In this document: in pieces, positions 7,402-15,351 of the stretch
Position numbering within the stretch: position 1 is the first letter of the stretch
How the letters are laid out: every line of letters starts with the position of its first letter
Assembly: GCA_024645155.1 (NCBI GenBank)
Contig: JAHEGF010000015.1
Coordinates: 1 to 23,765, forward strand
Direction: 5' to 3'
DNA from: Phyllobacteriaceae bacterium
GTDB taxonomy: Bacteria > Pseudomonadota > Alphaproteobacteria > Rhizobiales > Rhizobiaceae
Length of the DNA: 23,765 nucleotides
The notes under the pieces: model-generated
Databases searched by the model: none
What the model was told of the DNA's origin: nothing
What the model saw: the letters and a program-made list of their open reading frames with translations, nothing else
Program-made: the position numbers and the translations under genes

Positions 7402-8247
7402 ATGCTGGTCAGCAACCCGTTTGCGGAGTTGTCAACCACAATTTCGCCTGGTTTGATGCAGGCATATCTGTGGTTGATGATCCTGTTTGTGGCCGGGGGA
7501 ACCCTGTTCGACATCATCCACAAGCAGAGCGCAGTTTACTTCTTCCGGAATATGAAGGCCGCCAAGTCGAACAGTTCCCGGCAGGTCAACGGTGGCGAAA
7601 TGGCCTCGCTGGCAGTTAAGACGCTCGCGGTGGATGTCGCGACATCGGCCGAGTTCTGCAACCGGCATCGCCGTATTGCCCACCTGTTCACCATGTACGG
7701 TTTCATCGCCTATGTGTTGTCCACCGCCATCATGGTATTGGGCTATCCTACAGCGGCAGACGGCACCCCGTTCATCTGGTCGCTTCTGTGGACGCTCGGC
7801 GCATTGGCAGTCTGTTTTGGCGGCTACTGGTTCTGGTTTTTCATCCGGGTGGACGTGGCAGCGGAGGGGCAGTCGCCACTACGGCTTATGCGGGCGGACC
7901 TTTTTATCCTGTCACTGCTCGGCAGCGCGACGTTCGGTCTGGTCTGGGCCTATGTGCAGCACGCTGGTGGCGGTGGTTTCTGGTCTTCCGTATTTCTGTT
8001 TCTTTATCTAGTTTCAACGACAGTCCTGTTCGGTTCGGTGCCGTGGTCGAAACTTTCGCACATGTTCTTCAAACCCGCAGCCGCGTTTGAGAAAAGAGTA
8101 TCCGAGGCCAACGGTTCGGCGCAGAATTTACCGACACTCACCCGCGACGATCCCGAACAAAAGCAAAGACACTCCATGGAACTTTTGCGAGACGCACCGA
8201 TGAACATGGGGCTTGGCATCAAACGCGAAGCACCCCGCCACTATTGA
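7402..8247 (+). CDS. aprM: AprM, membrane anchor of APS reductase
   Basis: AprM is thought to link cytoplasmic AprBA to the quinone pool in sulfur oxidisers. ATG 7402 is preceded by AAGGGAGGT with 6 nt spacing, which decides the start; the frame is open further upstream without a ribosome site. The 281-aa protein has about five hydrophobic spans, at about residues 18-39, 93-115, 122-147, 165-187 and 193-211. His residues next to the second span (HRRIAH, 89-94) and in later loops could ligate heme b, as in HdrE/NarI-like subunits. The C-terminal 60 residues are hydrophilic. The position immediately before aprB, and the arrangement with sat, identify it more securely than sequence motifs alone. 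It lies 46 nt before aprB. Confidence 0.88.
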   Translation: MLVSNPFAELSTTISPGLMQAYLWLMILFVAGGTLFDIIHKQSAVYFFRNMKAAKSNSSRQVNGGEMASLAVKTLAVDVATSAEFCNRHRRIAHLFTMYGFIAYVLSTAIMVLGYPTAADGTPFIWSLLWTLGALAVCFGGYWFWFFIRVDVAAEGQSPLRLMRADLFILSLLGSATFGLVWAYVQHAGGGGFWSSVFLFLYLVSTTVLFGSVPWSKLSHMFFKPAAAFEKRVSEANGSAQNLPTLTRDDPEQKQRHSMELLRDAPMNMGLGIKREAPRHY

Positions 8248-8293
8248 CAAACAGCCCGCATTTTTTCTCGAAACAGCATAAGGAGCCCGACTC

Positions 8294-8773
8294 ATGCCTA
8301 CCTTCGTCTACATGACAAGGTGTGACGGATGCGGACATTGCGTCGACATCTGCCCCTCGGACATCATGCACATAGATAAGACCTATCGCCGTGCCTACAA
8401 CATAGAACCGAACATGTGCTGGGAGTGTTACTCCTGCGTCAAGGCTTGTCCGCAACACGCGATCGACGTGCGAGGCTACGCCGATTTTGCGCCGCTTGGT
8501 CACAGTGTTCGCGTCGATCGCGATGAAGAGAAAGGCACGATCGCCTGGAAAATCAAGTTCCGCAATGGCACGGAAAAGAACTTCCTGTCGCCAATTACCA
8601 CCAAGCCTTGGGGGCAGGCTATTCCCAAGCTGGCGGAAGTTCCGGCCCCCAGTGCAGAACAGCGCGGCAGCCAGTTACTTTACAACGAGCCGAAATATAT
8701 CCGCCTGGATGAGGGTGGTCTGCATACGCTTGAGTCCAACGGCCTCAAGATGAAGAAAGGCGTGTATTACTGA
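8294..8773 (+). CDS. aprB: APS reductase beta subunit, iron-sulfur protein
   Basis: AprB carries two [4Fe-4S] clusters that move electrons between the AprA flavin and the membrane partner. The ligands are plain: C10, C13, C16 and C20 (CDGCGHCVDIC) and C42, C45, C48 and C52 (CWECYSCVKAC), each followed by Pro. The C-terminal tail (about residues 100-159) is the extended segment that wraps around AprA in known structures. The length of 159 aa is usual. A GGAG-type site lies just before ATG 8294. The stop codon overlaps the aprA start (TGATG), so the subunits are translationally coupled. In this setting the enzyme runs in the sulfite-to-APS direction. Confidence 0.96.
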   Translation: MPTFVYMTRCDGCGHCVDICPSDIMHIDKTYRRAYNIEPNMCWECYSCVKACPQHAIDVRGYADFAPLGHSVRVDRDEEKGTIAWKIKFRNGTEKNFLSPITTKPWGQAIPKLAEVPAPSAEQRGSQLLYNEPKYIRLDEGGLHTLESNGLKMKKGVYY

Positions 8774-10641
8774 TGGCTTACAAAACGATCGTCGAAGACA
8801 GCATCGATATTCTGGTCGTTGGAGCAGGTCTTGGCGGCACCGGCGCTGCCTGGGAGGCCCGGTTCTGGGGACAGGACAAAAAGATAGTCATTGCCGAAAA
8901 GGCCAACATTGATCGTTCCGGCGCTGTCGCCCAGGGTCTTTATGCCATCAACTGCTACATGGGCACCCGCTGGGGCGAGAACAACCCGGAAGACCACGTT
9001 CGCTACGCCCGTATCGACCTTATGGGGCTGGTGCGCGAAGACCTGCTGTTCGACATGGCCCGGCACGTCGACTCAACGGTACACCAGTTCGAAGAGTGGG
9101 GCCTTCCGATCATGAAAAACCCGGAGACGGGGCGCTATCTGCGTGAAGGGCGATGGCAGATCATGATCCACGGCGAGTCTTACAAGCCCATCGTGGCAGA
9201 AGCGGCCAAGAAATCCGCCGACAAGGTTTTCAATCGCATCTGCGTCACCCACCTGCTGATGGATGAGAGCAAGGAGAACCGCGTAGCCGGCGCCGTCGGT
9301 TTCAACGTCCGCACCGGCGACTACCACGTCTTCAAGTCCAAGGCAGTGATCTGCGGCGCAGGTGGTGCGTCGAACATCTTCAAGCCGCGGTCTGTGGGTG
9401 AAGGGTCCGGACGCACCTGGTATGCACCTTGGTCATCAGCTTCCGCCTATGGACTGATGATCGAGGCCGGCGCCAAGATGACGCAGATGGAAAACCGCAT
9501 CGTGCTGGCGCGCTTCAAGGACGGCTACGGCCCGGTCGGGGCCTACTTCCTGCACCTGAAGACCTATACGCAAAACGGTATGGGTGAGGAATACGAGTCC
9601 AAATGGTTCCCCGATCTGCAGAAAATGGTCGGCAAGGAATATCTGGATCCGGAAGTTTCACACCTGACACACAGGCCGATTCCGACCTGTTTACGCAACC
9701 ACGCGTTGATCAGTGAAGTGAATGCTGGTCGTGGCCCCATTCACATGGTGACCATGCAGGCCTTTCAGGACCCGCACCTGGAAGAAGTTGGTTGGGAAAA
9801 CTTCCTCGGCATGACCGTCGGCCAGGCAGTTCTTTGGGCCGCTACCGATGTGGATCCCAAGAACGAAAACCCGGAACTGACCACGTCCGAGCCATATGTG
9901 ATGGGTTCCCATGCAACCGGAAGCGGCGCATGGTGTTCGGGTCCGGAGGATGTTTCTCCGCCCGAATACTTCTGGGGCTACAACCGCATGACAACGATCG
10001 AGGGCCTGTTCGGCGCCGGTGACGCCGTTGGTGGCACACCACACGCCTTCTCGTCAGGTTCATTTACTGAAGGCCGTCTTGCCGCAAAAGCCGCATGTAA
10101 GTATATCGATGATGGCAAGGCCGAAGGTATTGTCGTCTCCGATTCACAAATCGGCCGCCGCAAGAAGGAAATATACAAGCCGCTGGAGCATTACAAAATC
10201 TACCGCAACGCGATCGTGGCCGGCGATGTCAATCCGCACTACATCAATCCCAAACAGGGGCTGGACCGGTTACAAAAGCTGATGGACGAGTATTGCGGCG
10301 GGGTAACCGTCAGCTACATGACCAACGAGAAGCTTCTGAATATTGGTCTCAAAAAGCTCCGGGTCATGGAAGAAGACCTCGAAAGCCTGGCAGCAAAGGA
10401 CACCCACGAATTGTTGCGGGCATGGGAACTGAAGCACCGGCATCGCGCCGCGGAATGCGTCACCCAGCATACACTGTTCCGCAAGGAGACGCGCTGGCCT
10501 GGTTACTACTACCGGGGAGATGCGCTGAAGCTGGACGACAAGAACTGGCACGTGCTGACGGTATCGCGCCGTGACCCGAACACCGGTGAGTACACCATGG
10601 AAAAGGCGCCTTGTTATCACCTGGTTGGCGATGACGAGTAG
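8773..10641 (+). CDS. aprA: APS reductase alpha subunit, flavoprotein
   Basis: AprA is the FAD-containing catalytic subunit converting sulfite and AMP to APS with release of two electrons. Its 622 aa match the family. Visible features are the dinucleotide-binding ILVVGAGLGGTGAAWEAR near residues 13-30, the RIDLMGLVREDLL region, a GGTPHAFSSGSFTEGR flavin-contact segment and the conserved C-terminal region with HRAAECVTQHTLFRKETRWPGYYYR (split: HRAAECVTQH and RWPGYYYRGD). It overlaps aprB by one base. It is followed after 54 nt by a gene of unknown function on the same strand, so the operon may run on to 11842. Confidence 0.97.
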   Translation: MAYKTIVEDSIDILVVGAGLGGTGAAWEARFWGQDKKIVIAEKANIDRSGAVAQGLYAINCYMGTRWGENNPEDHVRYARIDLMGLVREDLLFDMARHVDSTVHQFEEWGLPIMKNPETGRYLREGRWQIMIHGESYKPIVAEAAKKSADKVFNRICVTHLLMDESKENRVAGAVGFNVRTGDYHVFKSKAVICGAGGASNIFKPRSVGEGSGRTWYAPWSSASAYGLMIEAGAKMTQMENRIVLARFKDGYGPVGAYFLHLKTYTQNGMGEEYESKWFPDLQKMVGKEYLDPEVSHLTHRPIPTCLRNHALISEVNAGRGPIHMVTMQAFQDPHLEEVGWENFLGMTVGQAVLWAATDVDPKNENPELTTSEPYVMGSHATGSGAWCSGPEDVSPPEYFWGYNRMTTIEGLFGAGDAVGGTPHAFSSGSFTEGRLAAKAACKYIDDGKAEGIVVSDSQIGRRKKEIYKPLEHYKIYRNAIVAGDVNPHYINPKQGLDRLQKLMDEYCGGVTVSYMTNEKLLNIGLKKLRVMEEDLESLAAKDTHELLRAWELKHRHRAAECVTQHTLFRKETRWPGYYYRGDALKLDDKNWHVLTVSRRDPNTGEYTMEKAPCYHLVGDDE

Positions 10642-10695
10642 CAGCTGCATTGGGTTAAAGTTTGCATTGAACTTCCGCTTTCTGGAAATCACAGA

Positions 10696-11055
10696 GTGAC
10701 ATGCGTGAATATTATTGAGAAAACTGATGAGGAGATACAAGCCATCGCCGAACCCTTGTGGCGAGACCTCGTGAAAAACTCGAACGAGGGAAAATATGGT
10801 GAATTCGTCAAGAATTTTTCCGCTTCGTTTGCGCGCGCCATGAACCAGATTTCCGTCGGTCACCAGTTCGCGAACAGCAAACTGGCCAGAAACCTGTCCG
10901 AGGAAACTGATTTTTTGGGCACGATCCGCCGGGGCGAGCATGTGACGGTTCTCTATCGGCAGCGGAGCACAAAAAAGGAGGGGGAGTGGGTTGGACGGAT
11001 TGTTCTGGGCTATGAAGACGGAAAGGTCCGGATTTTTGGTGCGTCCATTTTCTGA
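10696..11055 (+). CDS. Conserved-looking protein of unknown function after aprA
   Basis: The product is 119 aa from GTG 10696, or 116 aa from GTG 10705; no in-frame ATG is available and the ribosome site (GGAAA) is modest. It is soluble, with no signal peptide. The layout is a long N-terminal helix (about 8-30), a helical middle with FVKNFSASFARAM, then beta-like segments ending GEWVGRIVLGYEDGKVRIFG. That pattern resembles small NTF2/SnoaL-like or DUF3887-like folds, but the resemblance is weak. It lies between aprA and the SlyD-like gene, 9 nt before the latter, so it is probably co-transcribed with aprMBA. No function is proposed. Confidence 0.7.
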   Translation: MTCVNIIEKTDEEIQAIAEPLWRDLVKNSNEGKYGEFVKNFSASFARAMNQISVGHQFANSKLARNLSEETDFLGTIRRGEHVTVLYRQRSTKKEGEWVGRIVLGYEDGKVRIFGASIF

Positions 11056-11064
11056 GCAGTCGCG

Positions 11065-11574
11065 ATGAGTGAAACGATTCAGGACGGAAAATTCGTTGAA
11101 CTGACTTACAACGTGACCGACAAGAAAACGGGGCACGTGCTTACGAGTGTCGAATTTCCGCTAGGCTATGTTCACGGCCACAATGAAATTTTGGCGCCGG
11201 TGGTGCATGGAGAGCTGGAAAAAAAGGCCGCAGGCGATGTTATCAAAGTGCCAATCGACGGCAATCAGATTTTTGGTCCGAGGGACGAATCGCTGGTATT
11301 CACAGATCATATTGACAACGTTCCGGAGGAGTACCGACAGGTAGGCACCTCGATCCTCATGGAAAACGACAGCGGTCAGACACGCAGTTTTCTCGTAACC
11401 TGGATGGACGACGAAAAATTGATTGTCGACGGCAACAACCCGCTTTCCGGCAGGGAGGTTGTCTTTACGCTCCAAATTCTGACAGTCCGTGATGCAACCG
11501 ATGAAGAGAAAAGGGCTGGTGGGGCTATAGTTGAAGAAGTAGACATTGACCCGTCGCTTATGAAACCGGTGTAA
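11065..11574 (+). CDS. SlyD/FKBP-like peptidyl-prolyl isomerase or chaperone
   Basis: The 169-aa protein resembles FKBP-type isomerases of the SlyD group: an N-terminal strand KFVELTYNVTDKKTG, then FPLGYVHGHNEILAPVVHG corresponding to the FKBP loop-helix, AAGDVIKVPID, and a final strand GNNPLSGREVVFTLQI that matches the family's GNHPLAGK-type ending. Between them is an inserted region (about 65-120) where SlyD has its insert-in-flap chaperone domain. The His/Cys-rich metal-binding tail of E. coli SlyD is absent. It is 9 nt from the preceding gene, so it is likely in the same transcript as aprMBA. A role in folding or cofactor loading of the APS reductase is possible but inferred only from position. 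Confidence 0.75.
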   Translation: MSETIQDGKFVELTYNVTDKKTGHVLTSVEFPLGYVHGHNEILAPVVHGELEKKAAGDVIKVPIDGNQIFGPRDESLVFTDHIDNVPEEYRQVGTSILMENDSGQTRSFLVTWMDDEKLIVDGNNPLSGREVVFTLQILTVRDATDEEKRAGGAIVEEVDIDPSLMKPV

Positions 11575-11683
11575 GTGTGGGTTCAGACGAAGCGGGCAAT
11601 TTTTTCGCCCTGGATATTTTCAACCCGGCCAAGGCGCACTAATCTCGTGCAATCCCGGCTACACAGAAATCAAGAGGCAACAC

Positions 11684-11842
11684 ATGAGCGAACAAAAACC
11701 CGTCACCAAAGTTCCTGACGGCCATACTCGATTTTTGACAACGCGCCAAATGGAGCCGAACAAGAAGGGATTCGTCGGTTACGAAACCGTCTGGGAAGAG
11801 TTTCAAAAAGAAGCCGAATACGAAACACCCAAGAAACCTTGA
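11684..11842 (+). CDS. Small protein of 52 aa at the end of the apr region
   Basis: ATG 11684 has AAGAGG about 6 nt upstream. The protein is highly charged, without Cys and without a membrane span. It begins MSEQKPVTKVPDGHTRF and ends in a Glu/Lys-rich helix with GYETVWEEFQKEAEYE. I do not recognise a family. The good ribosome site, sensible codon use and same-strand position 109 nt after the SlyD-like gene make it a real gene candidate rather than noise. It could be an accessory of the apr operon or independent. Confidence 0.55.
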   Translation: MSEQKPVTKVPDGHTRFLTTRQMEPNKKGFVGYETVWEEFQKEAEYETPKKP

Positions 11843-11902
11843 GCGCGGTGTCGATTCAAAATGCATATCATTGGGCGTCCCATTCGTCGCCAGGCTGATG
11901 CA

Positions 11903-11937
11903 CGGGCTATGTCCTGTTGTAGCGACAGGGTGGCCCG
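11903..11937. terminator. Possible hairpin between convergent genes
   Basis: CGGGC (11903-11907) pairs with GCCCG (11933-11937), and inside it CCTGT pairs with ACAGG around a 7-nt loop. There is no T tract. It lies between the 52-aa gene and the convergent transporter gene, where a bidirectional stop would be expected. Weak evidence. Confidence 0.3.
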
Positions 11938-11979
11938 ATCAATTCATGCCTGCGATCAGCCAGAGATCCCATTTTTGCA

Positions 11980-13254
11980 CTAATCTATAGCGTCGAGCAT
12001 GCGGGATTGGCGCGGCAGAACTTTCAGGTCGACGAGGGAGCTCACTATCGCAGCCAAGAAGGTTGCCTCCCTATCATAGTAGACCCGGTATAATTGGACC
12101 TTGAGTGACAGCACGCATCCGAAAATGATCGCAGATATCGTCAGAAATGAGCCAATCGCGAGGGTCGACACGCCGGTGATTCCCTGACCGATCGTACATC
12201 CCATACCCAGCACGCCGCCAAATCCCATCAGGATCGCACCGACAATGTGCCGGATGACATCGCTTCTGTCTCCAAACCACTCGATACGGAAATTTCTCGT
12301 TGCCATTGACCAGCCGAAAGCACCTGCAACCACTCCCAACATTGCCATCAGGGCATAGGTGAGATAGCGCGGATCGAAACCATGAAACGCGGCGCCCAGG
12401 CTTTGACCTATCGGATTGATGAAGGTAAGCGATTGTGGCGCCAGCGATGCCGTATCGGCCGGTTTGCCCTCGTCGGTGTCAACGTAAAAATCCCAGTCGG
12501 TGGCAAACTGCAGGGGTGAATGGATTTCGCCATCGACATCGATCGCGGTATTGCTCGTCAGATACCAGACAAGAAGCACGCCAAGGCCCACGGTCAGGCC
12601 GCTGACCAAATTGCTGCGATTGCCGCGGAATTCACGTGACTTGAACACGAACCATATCAGCGCCAGTCCAATTACGGCTGCGACTACTTGCCTGACGGTT
12701 TGCGCTCCGCCAACTCCGGCCAGCAGCGTGCCAAGATCCTGGGAAGGACCGACGTTGATGCTTAGCGGCTGGGTCCATGAAAAAAACAGCAAGCTGTAGA
12801 GCGTCTGGTCGCTACCCGGGAACGGTCGGACCATGAAATAGGCGATCGGTGCGATTATCAGGAACACGACAACTGATTTCAGGTTTCCCCCGCCAATTCT
12901 GGTCAGGCACTTGTTCGCGCAGCCGCCGGCAAGCGACATGCCAACACCGAAGGCAAAGCCACCGAAAATGTTTTCAATCCAGACGATCTGGCCAGCGCGA
13001 TAGGGCGGGAAAGCACCGTCTGGTGCGACCATGGACATTGGCTCAAGTATTGCAACCCCGATCACTGCGATTGCTATCGCAAGCAGCCACGCACGCATGC
13101 GGCTCCAGTCTCCCATGTTGACGATGTCGGAGACCGCTCCCATTGTGCAAAAATTTGTCTTGGCAATAACCCCCCCAAGCACAACGGCAATTGCGAAAAT
13201 TGCCCACAACAAAAACAGATTGGCATGCGCGAAAGTTTCGAAAATCACCGCCAT
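11980..13254 (-). CDS. YeeE/YedE-family sulfur-compound transporter (SoxT-like)
   Basis: This is a 424-aa inner-membrane protein with about nine to ten hydrophobic spans. It shows the repeated motif of the YeeE/YedE (TsuA-like) family: TNFCTMGAVSDI near residues 34-45, GMSLAGGCANKCLTRIGGG near 105-123 and GVLGMGCTIGQGITGVS near 358-374. The Cys residues in these motifs relay thiosulfate through the pore in TsuA. Related SoxT proteins in Hyphomicrobium are linked to sulfur import for sHdr and to signalling through SoxR. Which of the two applies here cannot be read from the sequence. It diverges from the lipoate ligase gene across about 270 nt and converges with the apr-side genes. Confidence 0.88.
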   Translation of the reverse strand: MAVIFETFAHANLFLLWAIFAIAVVLGGVIAKTNFCTMGAVSDIVNMGDWSRMRAWLLAIAIAVIGVAILEPMSMVAPDGAFPPYRAGQIVWIENIFGGFAFGVGMSLAGGCANKCLTRIGGGNLKSVVVFLIIAPIAYFMVRPFPGSDQTLYSLLFFSWTQPLSINVGPSQDLGTLLAGVGGAQTVRQVVAAVIGLALIWFVFKSREFRGNRSNLVSGLTVGLGVLLVWYLTSNTAIDVDGEIHSPLQFATDWDFYVDTDEGKPADTASLAPQSLTFINPIGQSLGAAFHGFDPRYLTYALMAMLGVVAGAFGWSMATRNFRIEWFGDRSDVIRHIVGAILMGFGGVLGMGCTIGQGITGVSTLAIGSFLTISAIIFGCVLSLKVQLYRVYYDREATFLAAIVSSLVDLKVLPRQSRMLDAID

Positions 13255-13524
13255 ATTCCCCGGCTACTGATCCGCGTTGAACCATCAATACCATATCGTT
13301 ACAAGCGGTGTTGAGTAGGATAGTCGAATATATTCAAACAATGCGATGTGTCAATCAGCCCGGTCGTGATACGCGCGTGAGCGCATCATCACGTGATGCC
13401 AGACTGATTTCCGCAACTCCACCAGAAAAGGCCAGCATTGACTCGACAGGTTGAAGAATTAGGCGCTAAGACAGGTCGAAGACTTATATTCAATTTTCTG
13501 TATGTTGTTATAGCGGAGAAACAA
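13255..13524. promoter_or_regulatory. Divergent control region, transporter / shdr locus
   Basis: It contains the perfect palindrome GAATATATTC at 13326-13335. Read on the minus strand this is TTTGAATATATTCG, whose first 11 bases are identical to the plus-strand motif at 15408-15418. A dimeric repressor site shared with the dsrE3C promoter region is inferred. An in-frame TTG at 13438 exists, but no ribosome site supports it as the ligase start. Confidence 0.4.
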
Positions 13525-14601
13525 ATGCGCCTGCGAGTTCTCGATTTTGGTTATGTTCCGGCATTACGCAGCCAGGCGATCTATCATGGTGTTGCCCACA
13601 CAATAACCGAAGATTCCGAACCGGTATTGACACTCGTCAATCCTGATACGCCCTATGTCTGCGTCGGCGTTCACCAGGAGGTGGCTGCTGAAGTCGATGA
13701 GGACTTCTGCAGGTCGGAGGGATTGCCGGTGATACGCCGACATGTTGGCGGTGGCGCAGTCTATCTCGACCGCAACCAAATGTTTTTCCACTTTCTGTTT
13801 CCGCGCACCAAGGCGCCGCAGTACGCTGTCAATCTCTATCCGCGGTTCATCGATCCCGCCGTCCGCACCTATCGCGAGATCGGCGTTCAAGCGGAGTACC
13901 GACCGGTCAACGATATTCACGTGGCGGGGCGCAAGATTGGCGGGACAGGAGCGGCCTCAATCGGCGATGCGACAGCAATGGTTGGCAGTTTCATGTTCGA
14001 TTTCGATACGTCGACCATGTCGAAATGTCTGAAAGTTCCGTCCGAAAAATTCCGCGACAAACTGAAGTCGACGTTGGACGACTACATGACCACCATGACC
14101 AGGGAGATGGAAGAACTGCCGTCGCGCGAGGCAGTCAGGGATATCTTCCTGCGGCATTGCGCCGAAGTGCTCGACGTCGAACCGGTGCTCGATCAACCTA
14201 CCGAAGCTGAACTCCAGGCGATTGCTGATCAGGAGATTGCGCTGAGCGACCCGCAATGGACATACCGAAAGGGCAAGGGGCGCGCAAAAATGGGCGTCAA
14301 GATTTCGGAAAGCACCCATCTCAACGAGGCCATGCACAAAGCTAAAGGCGGGCTGATCCGCGCCAGTCTATTGGTGCGGGACGGCAAGATCGACGATCTG
14401 ATGATTTCTGGTGATTTCACCTGTCTTCCGGAAGACGGTATTGACAAACTGGCGAAAAATCTCCGAGGCGCCGAGCTTGGACAAGAAGCCTTGAGTGAAC
14501 GGGTTTCACGCGAGATCAAGAACCTGAAGCTCGATATTCCTGCCGTTGAGCCATCGGATTTCACCATTGCGATCATGTCTGCGGCCGCTACCGAACGGTA
14601 G
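13525..14601 (+). CDS. lplA: Lipoate-protein ligase of the sHdr system (LplA and LplB parts fused)
   Basis: The 358-aa protein is a biotin/lipoate A/B ligase thought to attach an octanoyl or lipoyl group to LbpA. ATG 13525 has GGAG 6 nt upstream. The catalytic part shows RRHVGGGAVYLD (71-82) for lipoyl-adenylate binding and NDIHVAGRKIGGTGA with the catalytic-site Lys at 137. The C-terminal part (about 255-358) with GVKISESTHLNEAMHKAKGG and IDDLMISGDFTCLPEDG is an LplB-like accessory domain, so one chain covers both roles, as described for sLpl(AB) of sulfur oxidisers. The genes for sulfur insertion (lipS1, lipS2) and LipT are not in this window. It heads the plus-strand shdr locus. Confidence 0.9.
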   Translation: MRLRVLDFGYVPALRSQAIYHGVAHTITEDSEPVLTLVNPDTPYVCVGVHQEVAAEVDEDFCRSEGLPVIRRHVGGGAVYLDRNQMFFHFLFPRTKAPQYAVNLYPRFIDPAVRTYREIGVQAEYRPVNDIHVAGRKIGGTGAASIGDATAMVGSFMFDFDTSTMSKCLKVPSEKFRDKLKSTLDDYMTTMTREMEELPSREAVRDIFLRHCAEVLDVEPVLDQPTEAELQAIADQEIALSDPQWTYRKGKGRAKMGVKISESTHLNEAMHKAKGGLIRASLLVRDGKIDDLMISGDFTCLPEDGIDKLAKNLRGAELGQEALSERVSREIKNLKLDIPAVEPSDFTIAIMSAAATER

Positions 14602-14640
14602 CAGGCATCATCGGCAATCCGATAGCAAAAGGATACAACG

Positions 14641-15351
14641 TTGAAGACGATCTGCGTCATCCAGCATACGGAAGCCGAATATCTGGGTCTTGTCGAAGAC
14701 CATCTGGAAAGCCGTTCGATTCGTTTCAACTACTTTCGGCCATTCACAAAGGGTGGCACTCTGCCTGTCGACGAGGAAGAATATGACGGATTGTTTCTGT
14801 TGGGCAGTGGCCCTTTCGGCATTGTCAGCGGTCCTCTTTTAACCAGTCTTGCCCCCGAATTGAGAGTTGCCGAACGGTTTCTCGAACTTGGTAAGCCGGT
14901 CGTCGGTTTCGGTATTGGCGCCATTCTTTTATCGGTTGCGGCGGGCGGCGGCGCTGATGAAGCACCCCTCAGATTTGATATCGGGGAGGCGCAGGTTCTG
15001 GAAGATGCTGACGTGAAATCCATCCTGCCGGGGCGGTTTCCCTATGCTACCTATCTGCGTGATAAACCAGTAGTACCGCCGGCCGCCAAGATACTGGCGC
15101 TGGATGGCACCGGCGAGCCGTTGGTGTTTTCTGTCAGCGGCAATTCCTTTGGCTTTGTCTGTCACCCGGGGATCAAATCGGCGATGGTCGAAGACCTGAT
15201 CATGGAGTTCGAGGAAACGCCTGAAAATACCGTCGATATGCTTGACGAATTGCGCATGAAGCAGGTTGGCATCGCCGAAGCACTGAGCATCTTGATGGTC
15301 GGATTGGTGCAAAGATGCGGCTGGATGAGCCAAACCGCTACCATCAAATGA
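14641..15351 (+). CDS. Class I glutamine-amidotransferase-like protein lacking the catalytic Cys
   Basis: The start is TTG 14641 with AAGGA about 8 nt before it; there is no better ATG. The 236-aa protein has the class I glutamine amidotransferase fold pattern: N-terminal ICVIQHTEAE, DGLFLLGSGPFG at about 49-60, then GKPVVGFGIGAILLS (84-98), which corresponds to the nucleophile elbow GxCxGxQ. The Cys position is Gly91 and the usual Gln is Ile95. The catalytic His survives as His175 in FVCHPGIK, but the Glu of HPE is Gly177. Glutaminase activity is therefore not expected, and a binding or scaffold role is more likely. It lies between the lipoate ligase and dsrE3C. I do not know its function. 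Confidence 0.8.
   Translation: MKTICVIQHTEAEYLGLVEDHLESRSIRFNYFRPFTKGGTLPVDEEEYDGLFLLGSGPFGIVSGPLLTSLAPELRVAERFLELGKPVVGFGIGAILLSVAAGGGADEAPLRFDIGEAQVLEDADVKSILPGRFPYATYLRDKPVVPPAAKILALDGTGEPLVFSVSGNSFGFVCHPGIKSAMVEDLIMEFEETPENTVDMLDELRMKQVGIAEALSILMVGLVQRCGWMSQTATIK

Noticed and set aside
10270..11136. Long minus-strand ORF of 288 aa across the end of aprA and the next genes
   Set aside because: It lies antisense to well-supported genes, has no recognisable motif and no ribosome site. It is a shadow of the codon bias of aprA.
11595..11620. GGGC and GCCC flanking a T run after the SlyD-like gene
   Set aside because: The T run is in the loop, not after the stem, so it does not form a normal terminator.
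13438..13524. TTG start for the lipoate ligase, 29 residues longer
   Set aside because: No ribosome site is present, whereas ATG 13525 has GGAG at good spacing and begins at the family N terminus.
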